The position numbers were made by a program, and so were the translations under genes. From contig CP064972.1 in the NCBI GenBank assembly GCA_016699405.1, positions 3,565,501 to 3,629,500 on the forward strand: a DNA stretch of 64,000 nucleotides, written 5' to 3'. The notes under the pieces are model-generated. The model was not told where the DNA came from, did no database searches, and saw only the letters and a program-made list of their open reading frames with translations. The first letter of the stretch is position 1. Every line of letters begins with the position of its first letter. Source of the DNA: Holophagales bacterium. GTDB taxonomy: Bacteria; Acidobacteriota; Thermoanaerobaculia; Multivoradales; JAGPDF01. Of this stretch, positions 22,424-33,200 are shown in pieces.

Positions 22424-23311
22424 CTACTCGAGCTCGGCTTCGAGCTCGCGGATCCGGGCACGGATCGCCACTTCGGCGAGGTCGGGGACGACCTCCCAGG
22501 CGACGTCGCGCAGGACCTGCGGGCCGAGGAGCTCGACGACGCGGCGGGCGATTCGCTCGATGTCGCTGTCGGCCAGACGGAGCTCGCCTGCCGGGGCGAG
22601 CACCTCCCGCACCGGAGCCACCGCCGGGATCTCGGCCGGCGGCGCGGCAAAGACGGGTGCCGGAAGAGCCTCGACGACCGGAGCCTCGACGGGCAAAGCC
22701 ATCGGAGCGCTGGCCGGCAGTACCAGCGAAGGCTCCAAGGGGGCCGGCTCGGGCACCTCGGGCTCGAGGACGAATTCGGACGCCAGATCGAGCTCCGCGG
22801 GGGGCTCGAACCGGGTCGATCCGTCCCCTTCGAGGGCGAACGGACTGTCGTCCCAGGAGGTCAGCACGGACTCCGGCTCCGCCGAGAGCAACGGCGCAGC
22901 CGGTTGCGCTGCGACCGCTGGCGCCACCGACGGCGTCGCTCCGGCTCCACCGCGCGCGATGAGGTCCTTGGCTCGACGCAGGAGCTCCTGCGAGTCGAAG
23001 GGCTTCTTCAGGTAGTCGTCCGACCCGGCGGCGGTCGCCTCGGCGGCGTCGAACGGCTCGAACGTGCCGACGAGCAGGAGGACCGGAATCCGCGGCCGCT
23101 GCCGCTTGGACTGCCGACAGACCTCGAGACCGCTCGCTCCCGGCATGTGAACGTCGGCGATCACCAGGTCCGGCGTCATCTCCTCGAGACGTGCCAGAGC
23201 CTGAGTGCCGTTGCTCACCGCGACGACCTCGAAATCCTCGTCGAGGAAGGTGAGCTCCACGACCTTCTGGATCGTGACGCTGTCGTCCGCGAGCAGAATT
23301 GTCTTGCGCAT
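22424..23311 (-). CDS. Response regulator with long Pro/Ala linker and conserved C-terminal helix
   Basis: 295 residues. Residues 1-118 are a CheY-like receiver: acidic pair DD at 9-10, phosphoacceptor D53 in LVIADVHMPG, and the conserved lysine in YLKKPF at 100-105. Residues about 120-245 are a low-complexity linker rich in Pro, Ala and Glu. Residues about 248-295 form a helical tail (DIERIARRVVELLGP, then DVAWEVVPDLAE) of a kind also seen at the end of myxobacterial and acidobacterial receiver proteins. There is no DNA-binding domain, so output is probably protein-protein or polar-localisation based; I see no partner kinase in the window. Confidence 0.85.
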   Translation of the reverse strand: MRKTILLADDSVTIQKVVELTFLDEDFEVVAVSNGTQALARLEEMTPDLVIADVHMPGASGLEVCRQSKRQRPRIPVLLLVGTFEPFDAAEATAAGSDDYLKKPFDSQELLRRAKDLIARGGAGATPSVAPAVAAQPAAPLLSAEPESVLTSWDDSPFALEGDGSTRFEPPAELDLASEFVLEPEVPEPAPLEPSLVLPASAPMALPVEAPVVEALPAPVFAAPPAEIPAVAPVREVLAPAGELRLADSDIERIARRVVELLGPQVLRDVAWEVVPDLAEVAIRARIRELEAELE

Positions 23312-23363
23312 GCAGGTTCCCTTCCGCGGACCCTCGGCCCGCGCCGCCCCGCTCCCCGCCGCG

Positions 23364-23765
23364 TCAGGCCGCGACCAGCCGTCGGCGCAGATAGCCGACG
23401 ATGGCCTCGGTCGAAGCGCCGGGGAGGAAGATCTCGTCGATCCCGGCCTCCTTCAGGCCGGGGATGTCGCGTTCCGGGATGATGCCACCGGCAAAAACCA
23501 GGAGATCCATCGCTCCCTGGGCTCGCAGCAGCCGCGTCACCTCCGGCAGCAACCGGTTGTGCGCACCCGAAAGGATGGAAAGCCCGACGGCATCGACGTC
23601 CTCTTGCACCGCCGCGGCAGCGATCTGCTCGGGTGTCTGGCGCAATCCGGTGTAGATGACCTCGAATCCGGCGTCCCGCAAGGCACGCGCCACGACCTTG
23701 GCGCCCCGATCGTGTCCGTCGAGGCCCGGCTTGGCGATCAGAATCCTCAAGTGCTTGTCGCTCAT
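23364..23765 (-). CDS. mcmA2: Methylmalonyl-CoA mutase, B12-binding (small/C-terminal) subunit
   Basis: 133 residues forming the cobalamin-binding domain of a split methylmalonyl-CoA mutase, which interconverts methylmalonyl-CoA and succinyl-CoA. The base-off/His-on motif is present: KPGLDGHDRGAKVVARAL (DxHxxG), then GLSILSGAH and VFAGGIIPERD. The large subunit is encoded at 24297-26039 with a DinB gene between them. A TAGACT hexamer ends eight bases before the ATG with no Shine-Dalgarno, so a separate leaderless transcript is possible besides read-through. Confidence 0.93.
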   Translation of the reverse strand: MSDKHLRILIAKPGLDGHDRGAKVVARALRDAGFEVIYTGLRQTPEQIAAAAVQEDVDAVGLSILSGAHNRLLPEVTRLLRAQGAMDLLVFAGGIIPERDIPGLKEAGIDEIFLPGASTEAIVGYLRRRLVAA

Positions 23766-23793
23766 GAACCTACAGTCTAGCAGAGGCGCCGGC

Positions 23794-24291
23794 TCAACCC
23801 GCCGACGTGAAGTGGATGAGATCGGTCGCCGGCGGAACGTAGCCGAGCTGCCGCAGCAGCGAGACCGCCTGCCCCCGATGGTAGGTCGAGTGATTGACCA
23901 GATGGAAGACCGCCTTGCGCAGTGTCCGCGTCTGCGACCGGCCGGCGCTGTCCGTCCAGGTCAGTTCGGCGGCCAGCTGTTCGGCCGTGAGCGAGGCGAT
24001 GAAAAACTCGAGCTGCGACCAGATCTCCTCGAAGGCCAGGGCCAGCTGGAGGCGATCGGCGAAGGCCTCGGCGGGCAGCGTCTCCGGCTCCGGCCCGCCG
24101 AGGAACCGGGCCAGCCAACGCTGCTCGGCGGCGAGGATGTGGGCCATCGTGCCGGCCAGCGACCCGAAGCTGGTTCCCGATTCGCGCGTCAGGTCCTCGA
24201 CGGAGACCCCACGCAACGCTTCGAGGAGGGTTCGATCGGCCCAGATCGTGTAGGCCAGGAGCTCGCGAACGCTGCGCAGGAGGTCGCTCAT
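23794..24291 (-). CDS. DinB-family four-helix metalloprotein
   Basis: 165 residues, DinB/YfiT-like four-helix bundle. The likely metal-ligand histidines are in MAHILAAEQRW and in HLVNHSTYHRGQ near residue 130, the typical HxxxH arrangement. Family members include metal-dependent thiol transferases (bacillithiol, mycothiol), but the substrate here is unknown. It lies only five bases after the mutase large-subunit stop and ahead of the B12 subunit, an odd place between two halves of one enzyme (see findings). Confidence 0.88.
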   Translation of the reverse strand: MSDLLRSVRELLAYTIWADRTLLEALRGVSVEDLTRESGTSFGSLAGTMAHILAAEQRWLARFLGGPEPETLPAEAFADRLQLALAFEEIWSQLEFFIASLTAEQLAAELTWTDSAGRSQTRTLRKAVFHLVNHSTYHRGQAVSLLRQLGYVPPATDLIHFTSAG

Positions 24292-24296
24292 GGCGC

Positions 24297-26039
<1,743 letters not shown>

Positions 26040-26079
26040 GTCGTCGCTGCTCCTGGCGGATTCTCACCCGCCGCGTAGT

Positions 26080-26114
26080 TTGGCGGAAGTATACAGAAGG
26101 ACTATTCTTGCGCC
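26080..26114 (+). promoter_or_regulatory. purE promoter, probably leaderless
   Basis: TTGGCG at 26080-26085, a 17-base spacer, then TATTCT at 26103-26108 and exactly six bases (TGCGCC) before the purE ATG at 26115. With a usual start point about seven bases after the -10 box, the mRNA would begin at or next to the A of ATG. No Shine-Dalgarno lies in front of purE, in line with a leaderless message. Confidence 0.7.
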
Positions 26115-26624
26115 ATGTGCCAAGTGCCCGAGCCTCTGGTGGGCCTGGTGATGGGAAGCCAGTCCGACTGGGACACGATGCGCCATGCCGCCGAGATGCT
26201 CGAGCGCTTCGGCGTGGCCCACGAATGCCGCGTCGTCAGCGCCCATCGCACCCCGGCCTGGCTCAGCGAATACGGCGCCTCCGCCGAAGGGCGCGGGCTG
26301 GAAGTGGTCATCGCCGGAGCAGGCGGAGCTGCCCACCTCCCGGGCATGCTGGCGGCACAGACGGTCGTCCCGGTCCTCGGCGTGCCGGTGCAGGGCGCCG
26401 CGCTCAACGGGATGGACAGCCTGCTCTCGATCGTCCAGATGCCGGCGGGAATTCCGGTGGGGACCTTGGCGATCGGACGCGCGGGCGCCATCAACGCCGC
26501 GCTGCTCGCCGTCGCCATCCTCGCCAGCCATCGCCCCGAGTTGCGTGAGCGCCTCCATGCCTTCAGGCGGCAACAGACCGCCGACGTCCTGGCAGTGACC
26601 CTGCCGCCGCCGGCAGCGACGTGA
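26115..26624 (+). CDS. purE: 5-(carboxyamino)imidazole ribonucleotide mutase
   Basis: Class I PurE, 169 residues, converts N5-CAIR to CAIR in purine synthesis. Signatures are GLVMGSQSDWDTM, the SAHRTP loop with the catalytic His, and PVLGVPVQGAALNGMDSLLS, then QMPAGIPVGTLAIG. The ATG is preceded by a -10 box at six bases and no Shine-Dalgarno. Its TGA overlaps the GTG start of purK, the standard purEK operon. It is divergent from the mutase operon. Confidence 0.97.
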   Translation: MCQVPEPLVGLVMGSQSDWDTMRHAAEMLERFGVAHECRVVSAHRTPAWLSEYGASAEGRGLEVVIAGAGGAAHLPGMLAAQTVVPVLGVPVQGAALNGMDSLLSIVQMPAGIPVGTLAIGRAGAINAALLAVAILASHRPELRERLHAFRRQQTADVLAVTLPPPAAT

Positions 26625-27778
26625 CACGGCCGATCCTTCCCGGGAGCTCGATCGGCATCCTCGGCGGAGGCCAGCTCGGGAGGATGCTCGCTCTGGCAGC
26701 CCGAACGATGGGCTACTCGCCTCACGTGCTCTGCCCCGAAGGTCGGTCTCCCGCGGGACAGGTCGCCGACCGCGAGGTGGTCGCCGCCTACGACGACCTC
26801 GACGCGGTGCGGCGCTTCGCCGCTGACGTCGCCGCCGTCACCTTCGAGTTCGAGAACGTCCCGGCGGCAGCGGCGCTCGCCGCCGCGGCCTGCTGCCCGG
26901 TTCACCCTTCCGCCGAGGTCCTGGAGGTCTGCCAGCATCGCCTGCGCGAGAAGCGCTGGCTCGCCGCACGAGGGCTGCCGACGGCCGACTTCCGCAGCGT
27001 ACGCACCCCCGAGGAGCTTCGTGCGGCGATCGACGCCGTGGGCCTTCCCGCGGTGCTCAAGACGAGCGGCTTCGGCTACGACGGGAAGGGGCAACGGCGT
27101 GTCACGACGCGGGGTGAGGCGAAGGCCGCACTCGCCGACCTCGGCGGCGAGCTGATCTTCGAGCGCTTCGTCGACTTCACCGCCGAGCTCTCGGTCGTCG
27201 CCGCCCGTTCGACCGCGGGAGATCTCGTCACCTACGGCCCGGTGGAGAATCGGCACCAGCACCACATCCTCGACCTGACGCTCGCGCCAGCCGGGCTCCC
27301 TCCGTCGCTTTCGGCTCGGGCCCAGGAGCTGGCTCGAGCCGTCCTCGAGGCCTTGGACGTCGTCGGCGTCCTCTGCGTCGAGCTCTTTCTCACACGGCAA
27401 GGCGATCTGCTCGTCAACGAGCTCGCGCCGCGACCGCACAACTCCGGGCACTACACGATCGAGGCCTGCGAAGCGAGCCAGTTCGAGCAGCAGCTCCGCG
27501 CCGTGTGCGGGCTGCCCCTCGGCGATGCGACGCAGCGCGCACCGGCAGCGATGGCGAATCTCCTCGGCGATCTCTGGTGGCCCGACCCGGCTCTCACCAC
27601 GCCACGCGAACCTCGGTGGCCTCGCCTGCTCGGTCGGCCCGGGGTGCACCTCCATCTCTACGGCAAGAGGGATCCTCGCCCGGGGAGGAAGATGGGGCAC
27701 CTCACGGTCCTCGCCGCGGACGCGGAGACCGCCGGACTCGCGGCCGTCGCCGCGCGGACGGCATTGCTCGAAGGGTGA
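26621..27778 (+). CDS. purK: 5-(carboxyamino)imidazole ribonucleotide synthase
   Basis: ATP-grasp enzyme of 385 residues that carboxylates AIR to N5-CAIR, the substrate of PurE. N-terminal SIGILGGGQLGRMLALAARTMGY, an ATP-grasp core with VLKTSGFGYDGKGQRRV, and ELAPRPHNSGHYTIEACEAS before the C-terminus. GTG start at 26621 overlapping the purE stop (GTGA). The next gene, a GGDEF-EAL protein, starts seven bases after the stop. Confidence 0.96.
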   Translation: MTRPILPGSSIGILGGGQLGRMLALAARTMGYSPHVLCPEGRSPAGQVADREVVAAYDDLDAVRRFAADVAAVTFEFENVPAAAALAAAACCPVHPSAEVLEVCQHRLREKRWLAARGLPTADFRSVRTPEELRAAIDAVGLPAVLKTSGFGYDGKGQRRVTTRGEAKAALADLGGELIFERFVDFTAELSVVAARSTAGDLVTYGPVENRHQHHILDLTLAPAGLPPSLSARAQELARAVLEALDVVGVLCVELFLTRQGDLLVNELAPRPHNSGHYTIEACEASQFEQQLRAVCGLPLGDATQRAPAAMANLLGDLWWPDPALTTPREPRWPRLLGRPGVHLHLYGKRDPRPGRKMGHLTVLAADAETAGLAAVAARTALLEG

Positions 27779-27785
27779 GACTCTC

Positions 27786-30218
27786 GTGAGCTCCCCCATC
27801 CCCGGTGCGACCTTCCTCGAGACGCTGCTCGACGGGACGGACGAAGGAGTTCTCGTCGCCGACGGCGTCGGCACCATCCTCTTCGCCAACACGCGCGTCG
27901 TCGAGCTCTGGGGTTACCGTCAACGCGAGCTGATCGAGAAGAAGATCGGATTGCTCTTCTCCGTCGAGTCGCGGAGCCCGCAGCAGGGAGACGACCCGGC
28001 GCGCGGACGGCGGCTGGAAGCCTACCGGCGAGACGGGTCGCGCTTTCCCGTCGAGGCGCGCTGGATCTCGCTCGAAAGCGGGGGTCGCACCCTCTCGATC
28101 ATCCTGGTGAGGGACCTCAGCGAGCTCGAAGCGGCACGGGAGCGGATGCGGCAGTTCGAGAAGGCGCTGGTGACGATGAGCCTCGGCGTCGCGCTGACCG
28201 ACCGCGACCAACGCCTGCTCTATTTGAATCCGGCCCTCGCCGAGATGCACGGCTACCGCCCGGAGGAGCTCGTCGGCAATCCGCTCGCCCACTTCGCTCC
28301 GGAGGATCCCGCAGCGCGGTTGGAATTCCGCGAGCTGCGTCAGCTCAAGACGATGCGCCACGAGGGGATGCACCGCCGCAAGGACGGCTCCGAGATCCCG
28401 GTGGAGGTCGTCTGGGACCTGCTGACCGACCGCAAAGGCGACGCCATCGGCCTGGTGATGATCTGCCAGGACATTCGCGAACGGCGGCGCGCGGAGGAGG
28501 CACTGCGCACCAGCGAGGAGCGCTACGCCGTTGCCGTGCGCGGGGCCAACGACGGCATCTGGGACTGGAACCTCGAAAGCGGCACGATCTTCTACTCCGC
28601 CCGTTGGAAGGCGATGCTCGGGCTGGCCGACGACGACGTCAGCGATCGACCGAGCGAGTGGCTCGATCGGGTCCATCCCGACGACCGGCCGCAGCTCGAG
28701 CGCAAGCTCTCCGCTCACCTCGGGGGCGAGTCGCCTCACTTCGAGGACGAGCACCGGATGCAGCACCACGACGGCTCCTATCGCTGGATCCTCGCCCGCG
28801 GACTGGCGGTGAATCCCACGGGGACCGCACCCTCGCGTCTGGCCGGGTCTCTGTCCGACATCACCGACCGCAAGGTCCACGATCCCCTCACCGGGATGCC
28901 GAATCGCGCCCTCTTTCTCGATCGCCTTGCCAGTGCACTGGGCCGACTCAGGCGGCGCGAGTCCGGCCAGCTCGCCGTTCTCTTCCTCGACCTCGATCGC
29001 TTCAAGGTGATCAACGACAGCCTCGGACACGTTGCCGGCGACCTGATGCTCGTCTCGCTGGCGCGACGACTCGAGAGCTGCATCCGGCCCGACGACACGA
29101 TCGCCCGCCTCGGCGGCGACGAGTTCACCCTCCTGCTCGAGAATCTCAGCTCACCGTCCGAAGCGCTCGCCGTCGTCGAACAGATCCACGTCGAGCTGGC
29201 ACGACCCTTCCAACTCGGCGAGAGCGAGATCTTCACCTCGGTCAGCGTCGGCGTGGCTCTCAGCGATACCGGCCAGGAGGAACCCAGCGACCTCCTGCGC
29301 GACGCCGACGCGGCGATGTATCGGGCCAAGGCGTTGGAACCGGGGCGTCATCGCGTCTTCGATCAGGAGATGCGGGCCGGTGCCCTGGCGCAATTGCGGC
29401 TCGAAAGCGATCTTCGCCGGGCATTGGAGCGCGGTGAGTTCCGGCTCCTCTACCAGCCGGTGGTGGCCTTGCGGACGGAACGGGTCGTCGGCTTCGAGGG
29501 CCTGTTGCGATGGCATCACCCAGAGCGCGGGGTGCTCGCTCCCGGCGAATTCCTCCGAGCAGCCGAGGAGACGGGGCTGATCGCACCGATCAGCGCCTGG
29601 GGCTTCACCGAGTCCTGCCGGCAGCTCGCGGCCTGGTCCCAGCTCGACCCTGCCGATGATTTCTTTCTCGCCGTCAACCTCTCGCCGCGGCTCCTCGGCC
29701 GACCCGAGGTCGTCGACCAACTGGCGAACGAAGTCGCCAAGTCCGGCGTCGAGCCGCGGCGCCTCAAGCTCGAGATCCTGGAGAGCGCCCTCTTGGAGGA
29801 TCCGGACCGGGTCCGGCGGGTGATCGAATCGTTCCGGTCGATGGGACTTGCCATCGCGATCGACGACTTCGGCACCGGGTATTCGTCGCTCGCCTACCTG
29901 CACCAGTACCCGATCGACGAGCTCAAGATCGATCGCTCCTTCGTCGCGAGCCTCGACCAGGGCGGAGGTCGAGCGACGGAGCTCGTTCGCTCGATCATCC
30001 AACTCGCCTTCGGCCTCGGGCTCGAGGTCGTCGCCGAAGGCGTCGAGACGGTGGCGCAGAAGGAGCGGATTCAGGAGCTCGGTTGCGGGCTCGCCCAGGG
30101 GTTCCTGTTCGCCCGACCGCTCCCGCCGGCCGAGGCCTGGGGGTTTCTGCGCGCGGGCCCCCGGCGAGAGGCTCGGCGGCGGCGGCGAGCCTCGGCGAAA
30201 GGCGAGCCGAAGGCCTGA
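27786..30218 (+). CDS. PAS-PAS-PAS-GGDEF-EAL cyclic-di-GMP protein
   Basis: 810 residues, cytoplasmic. Three PAS-type sensor segments (about 8-110, 125-240, 245-360; the last has the FxxxR/W.DWNLESG pattern of a PAS_3 fold), then a GGDEF domain with an intact GGDEF at 443-447 and a usable DHDLT-like LTGMPNRALFLDRL start, then an EAL domain with E571 in FEGLLRWHHPERG and the IDDFGTGYSSLAYL loop. Both catalytic motifs look intact, so it could make and break c-di-GMP; the PAS ligands are unknown. GTG start at 27786, seven bases behind purK. No membrane segment is visible. Followed by a strong terminator. Confidence 0.9.
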   Translation: MSSPIPGATFLETLLDGTDEGVLVADGVGTILFANTRVVELWGYRQRELIEKKIGLLFSVESRSPQQGDDPARGRRLEAYRRDGSRFPVEARWISLESGGRTLSIILVRDLSELEAARERMRQFEKALVTMSLGVALTDRDQRLLYLNPALAEMHGYRPEELVGNPLAHFAPEDPAARLEFRELRQLKTMRHEGMHRRKDGSEIPVEVVWDLLTDRKGDAIGLVMICQDIRERRRAEEALRTSEERYAVAVRGANDGIWDWNLESGTIFYSARWKAMLGLADDDVSDRPSEWLDRVHPDDRPQLERKLSAHLGGESPHFEDEHRMQHHDGSYRWILARGLAVNPTGTAPSRLAGSLSDITDRKVHDPLTGMPNRALFLDRLASALGRLRRRESGQLAVLFLDLDRFKVINDSLGHVAGDLMLVSLARRLESCIRPDDTIARLGGDEFTLLLENLSSPSEALAVVEQIHVELARPFQLGESEIFTSVSVGVALSDTGQEEPSDLLRDADAAMYRAKALEPGRHRVFDQEMRAGALAQLRLESDLRRALERGEFRLLYQPVVALRTERVVGFEGLLRWHHPERGVLAPGEFLRAAEETGLIAPISAWGFTESCRQLAAWSQLDPADDFFLAVNLSPRLLGRPEVVDQLANEVAKSGVEPRRLKLEILESALLEDPDRVRRVIESFRSMGLAIAIDDFGTGYSSLAYLHQYPIDELKIDRSFVASLDQGGGRATELVRSIIQLAFGLGLEVVAEGVETVAQKERIQELGCGLAQGFLFARPLPPAEAWGFLRAGPRREARRRRRASAKGEPKA

Positions 30219-30252
30219 CGGAAACAGGGCGTCTTCCTTTCGGCCTTTTTTT
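30206..30252 (+). terminator. Rho-independent terminator after the GGDEF-EAL gene
   Basis: GCCGAAGG at 30206-30213 pairs with CCTTTCGGC at 30236-30244 with one bulge; a smaller CCTG/CAGG hairpin lies in the loop; a run of seven T follows at 30246-30252. The stem overlaps the stop codon. This is one of the few terminators in the window with a real T-run and it separates the signalling gene from dnaE2. Confidence 0.8.
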
Positions 30253-30267
30253 ACGCCTTTCTTGCGC

Positions 30268-30279
30268 TATCCTGGGCGC
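30268..30279 (+). promoter_or_regulatory. -10 element directly before dnaE2
   Basis: TATCCT at 30268-30273 and six bases before the ATG at 30280, no Shine-Dalgarno. The -35 region would fall on the T-run of the upstream terminator and is poor. The spacing equals that in front of purE and arsR. Confidence 0.5.
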
Positions 30280-33200
30280 ATGGCGCCCCAGTTTCCCGGT
30301 GAACCTCCCAGGATTCTCGGTCAGGGCACTCCCTACCTCTCGCCGGGAGCGCGCAAGGAGAAATTGCGCGAACGTCACTTCCGGCCTCGCGCCGGCGGGA
30401 GCCCGCACCGCTACGCCGAGCTTCACGCCGCCTCCGCCTTCTCATTCCTCGACGGTGCCTCCCTGCCGGAAGATCTGGTGGAGCGTGCCGCGGCCCTCGG
30501 GCTGCCGGCCGTGGCCCTGCTCGACCGGAACGGCGTCTACGGTGCGCCCCGATTCCATCAGGCCGCCAAGCGGGCGGGGATCAAGGCGTTGGTGGGAGCC
30601 GAAGTCGTGCTCGAGCTTCCCGCCGAAAGGACTCCGCCAGCCGGGCGAGAGGATCCGCGACGCTCGCTGACCCATCCCCGCCTTCCTTTGCTGGTCGCTG
30701 ACCGCGCCGGGTATCGCAATCTCTGCCGCATGCTCAGCACAGCGGCGCGGGGAGCGACGAAAGGAGAGGGCGTCGTCGGTCCGGAGCTGCTCGCCGCACA
30801 CGCCGGCGGGCTCTGGGCCCTCACCGGCGGCACCGAGGGACCGGTGGCAAGGGCGCTCGCCGCCGAGGGAATCGACGGAGCTCGCCGTGCGCTCGAACAG
30901 CTGGCCTGGACGTTCGAAGGGCGGGTCCGCGTCGAGCTGCAGCGCCACGGAAGACGCGACGAGGAGCATCGCAACCAAGCCCTCCTCGAACTGGCACGAC
31001 GGCTGCGGCTGCCCATCGTCGCCACCAACGGCGTGCGCTACGCGACACCTGACGCCAATCCTCTCCACGATGTGCTGACGGCACTGCGTCATCGGACGAC
31101 CCTCGACCAGGCAGGACGCCGCCTGGAGGAGAACGGCGAGCGTCACCTCAAGGCCGCGGGCGAGATGGCATCTCTCTTCGCCGATCTGCCGGCCGCACTG
31201 GCGGCGAGCGCCGAGCTCGCCGAACGGCTCGATTTCACCCTCGCCGACCTCGGCTATCGCTTCCCCGACTACCCGCTCCCTCCCGGCGAGACACCCGCCT
31301 CCTACCTGCGCCAGGTGACCTGGAACGCCGCACGATCCCGATTCCGCCCGCTCTCGGCGCGCGCCCAGGCGCAGATCGCCAAGGAGCTGGCGCTGATCGA
31401 AAAGCTCGACCTGGCGGGCTACTTCCTCATCGTCTGGGACCTCGTGCAGTTCTGTCAGCGCGAGCGGATCCTCGCCCAGGGACGCGGTTCGGCGGCCAAC
31501 AGCGCGGTCTGCTACGCCCTCGGCATCACCGCCGTCGATCCGGTGAAGATGGACCTGCTCTTCGAGCGCTTCCTCTCCGAGGAGCGTGGGGAGTGGCCGG
31601 ACATCGACCTCGACCTGCCCTCCGGCGAGAAGCGCGAGCGCGTCATCCAGTACGTCTACCGCCGCTATGGACCGCAGGGAACGGCGATGACCGCCAACGT
31701 GATCACCTATCGCGACCGTTCCGCGACGCGGGAGGTGGCCAAGGTCCTCGGCTTCTCCAGCGAACAGATCGACCGGCTCGCCAAGCAACTCGGCACGTTC
31801 CGGCACGACACGTCGCGCGGCGACGCCAAGGACCTCGACCGCGAGCTCGCGGCTGCGGGTCTCGACCCGACCGAGCCGCGCGTCCGCCATTTCGCCACGT
31901 TGTGGAAGCGCATCCACAACCTCCCCCGCCACCTCGGCCAGCACTCGGGCGGCATGGTCATCGCCGCCGGCCGCCTCGACGAGGTGGTGCCGCTCGAACC
32001 GGCGGCGATGCCGGGGCGGCTCGTCGTGCAGTGGGACAAGGACGACTGCGCCGACCTCGGGATCATCAAGGTCGATCTGCTCGGGCTCGGGATGCTCAAC
32101 GCGCTCGAGGAGGCGATCCCGCTGATCCGCGTTCACGAGCGGGTCAACGTCGACCTCGCCCACCTTCCCCAGGACGACCCCGGGGTCTTCGCCATGCTGC
32201 GCGCCGCCGACACGGTGGGGGTCTTCCAGGTCGAGAGCCGGGCCCAGATGGCCTCGCTGCCGCGCAACGCGCCGGAGAAGTTCTACGACCTGGTGATCCA
32301 GGTGGCGATCATCCGGCCGGGACCGATCGTCGGCGGCATGGTCCGGCCGTTCTTCGAGCGGCGGCTGAAGCGGCAGCCGGTGGTCCACCTGCATCCGAGC
32401 CTCGCCCCGATCCTCGAGCGCACGCTCGGCGTGCCGCTCTTCCAGGAGCAGTTGCTGCGCATCGCCATGGTGGCCGCAGGCTTCTCCGGCGGCGAGGCCG
32501 AGGAGCTGCGGCGCGCCATGGGATTCAAGCGCTCGGAGGAGCGGATGCGCGGCATCGAGGCGAAGCTCCGCGCCGGCATGACGGCGCGCGGCATCACCGG
32601 CGAGACGCAGAACCAGATCGTCCAGTCGATCACCTCGTTCGCCCTCTACGGCTTCCCGGAGTCGCACGCCGCGAGCTTCGCACTGATCGCCTACGCCAGC
32701 GCCTACCTCAAGCGCTACCACCCGACGGCGTTCCTGATCGCCCTGCTGAACGCCTGGCCGATGGGCTTCTACCACCCGGCGACGCTGGTTCAGGACGCGA
32801 TGCGGCACGGGGTCGCGGTGCTGCCGATCGACGTGAACCACTCCCGCGTCCGGTGCTCGTGGGAGGGCTGTACGCCTGGTCGGTCGCCGAGCGCGGATCA
32901 CGCTATTCCGGGCGGTCCTCGCCATGGGACGGGTTCGAACGGAAGGAAGACACGCGCCTGCACTCCCCCGCCGGCCGGGGAGCGGGTCCTGTCCAGTCCG
33001 CTTCCCACGTCCGTGCTCGCCCGGGACACGAGCCCCGGCTCGCGGCCACCGGCTGGGTCCGGGCTCCGCGCGGGCGCGGGAGCCCTCGGCCCGGCCACCC
33101 ACTCCCCGTCCGGCCCCCCACCCGAGGCTGGGTTCGGCGATCGAAGCACCGAAAGAAACGCAGGGAGGGGGGAGCCGCGCACGGGACCGGCTCCCGCGGC

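Noticed and set aside
32930..32950. tRNA-like GGGTTCGAAC in the dnaE2 insert
   Set aside because: It resembles a T-loop, but no acceptor, D or anticodon arms can be folded around it.
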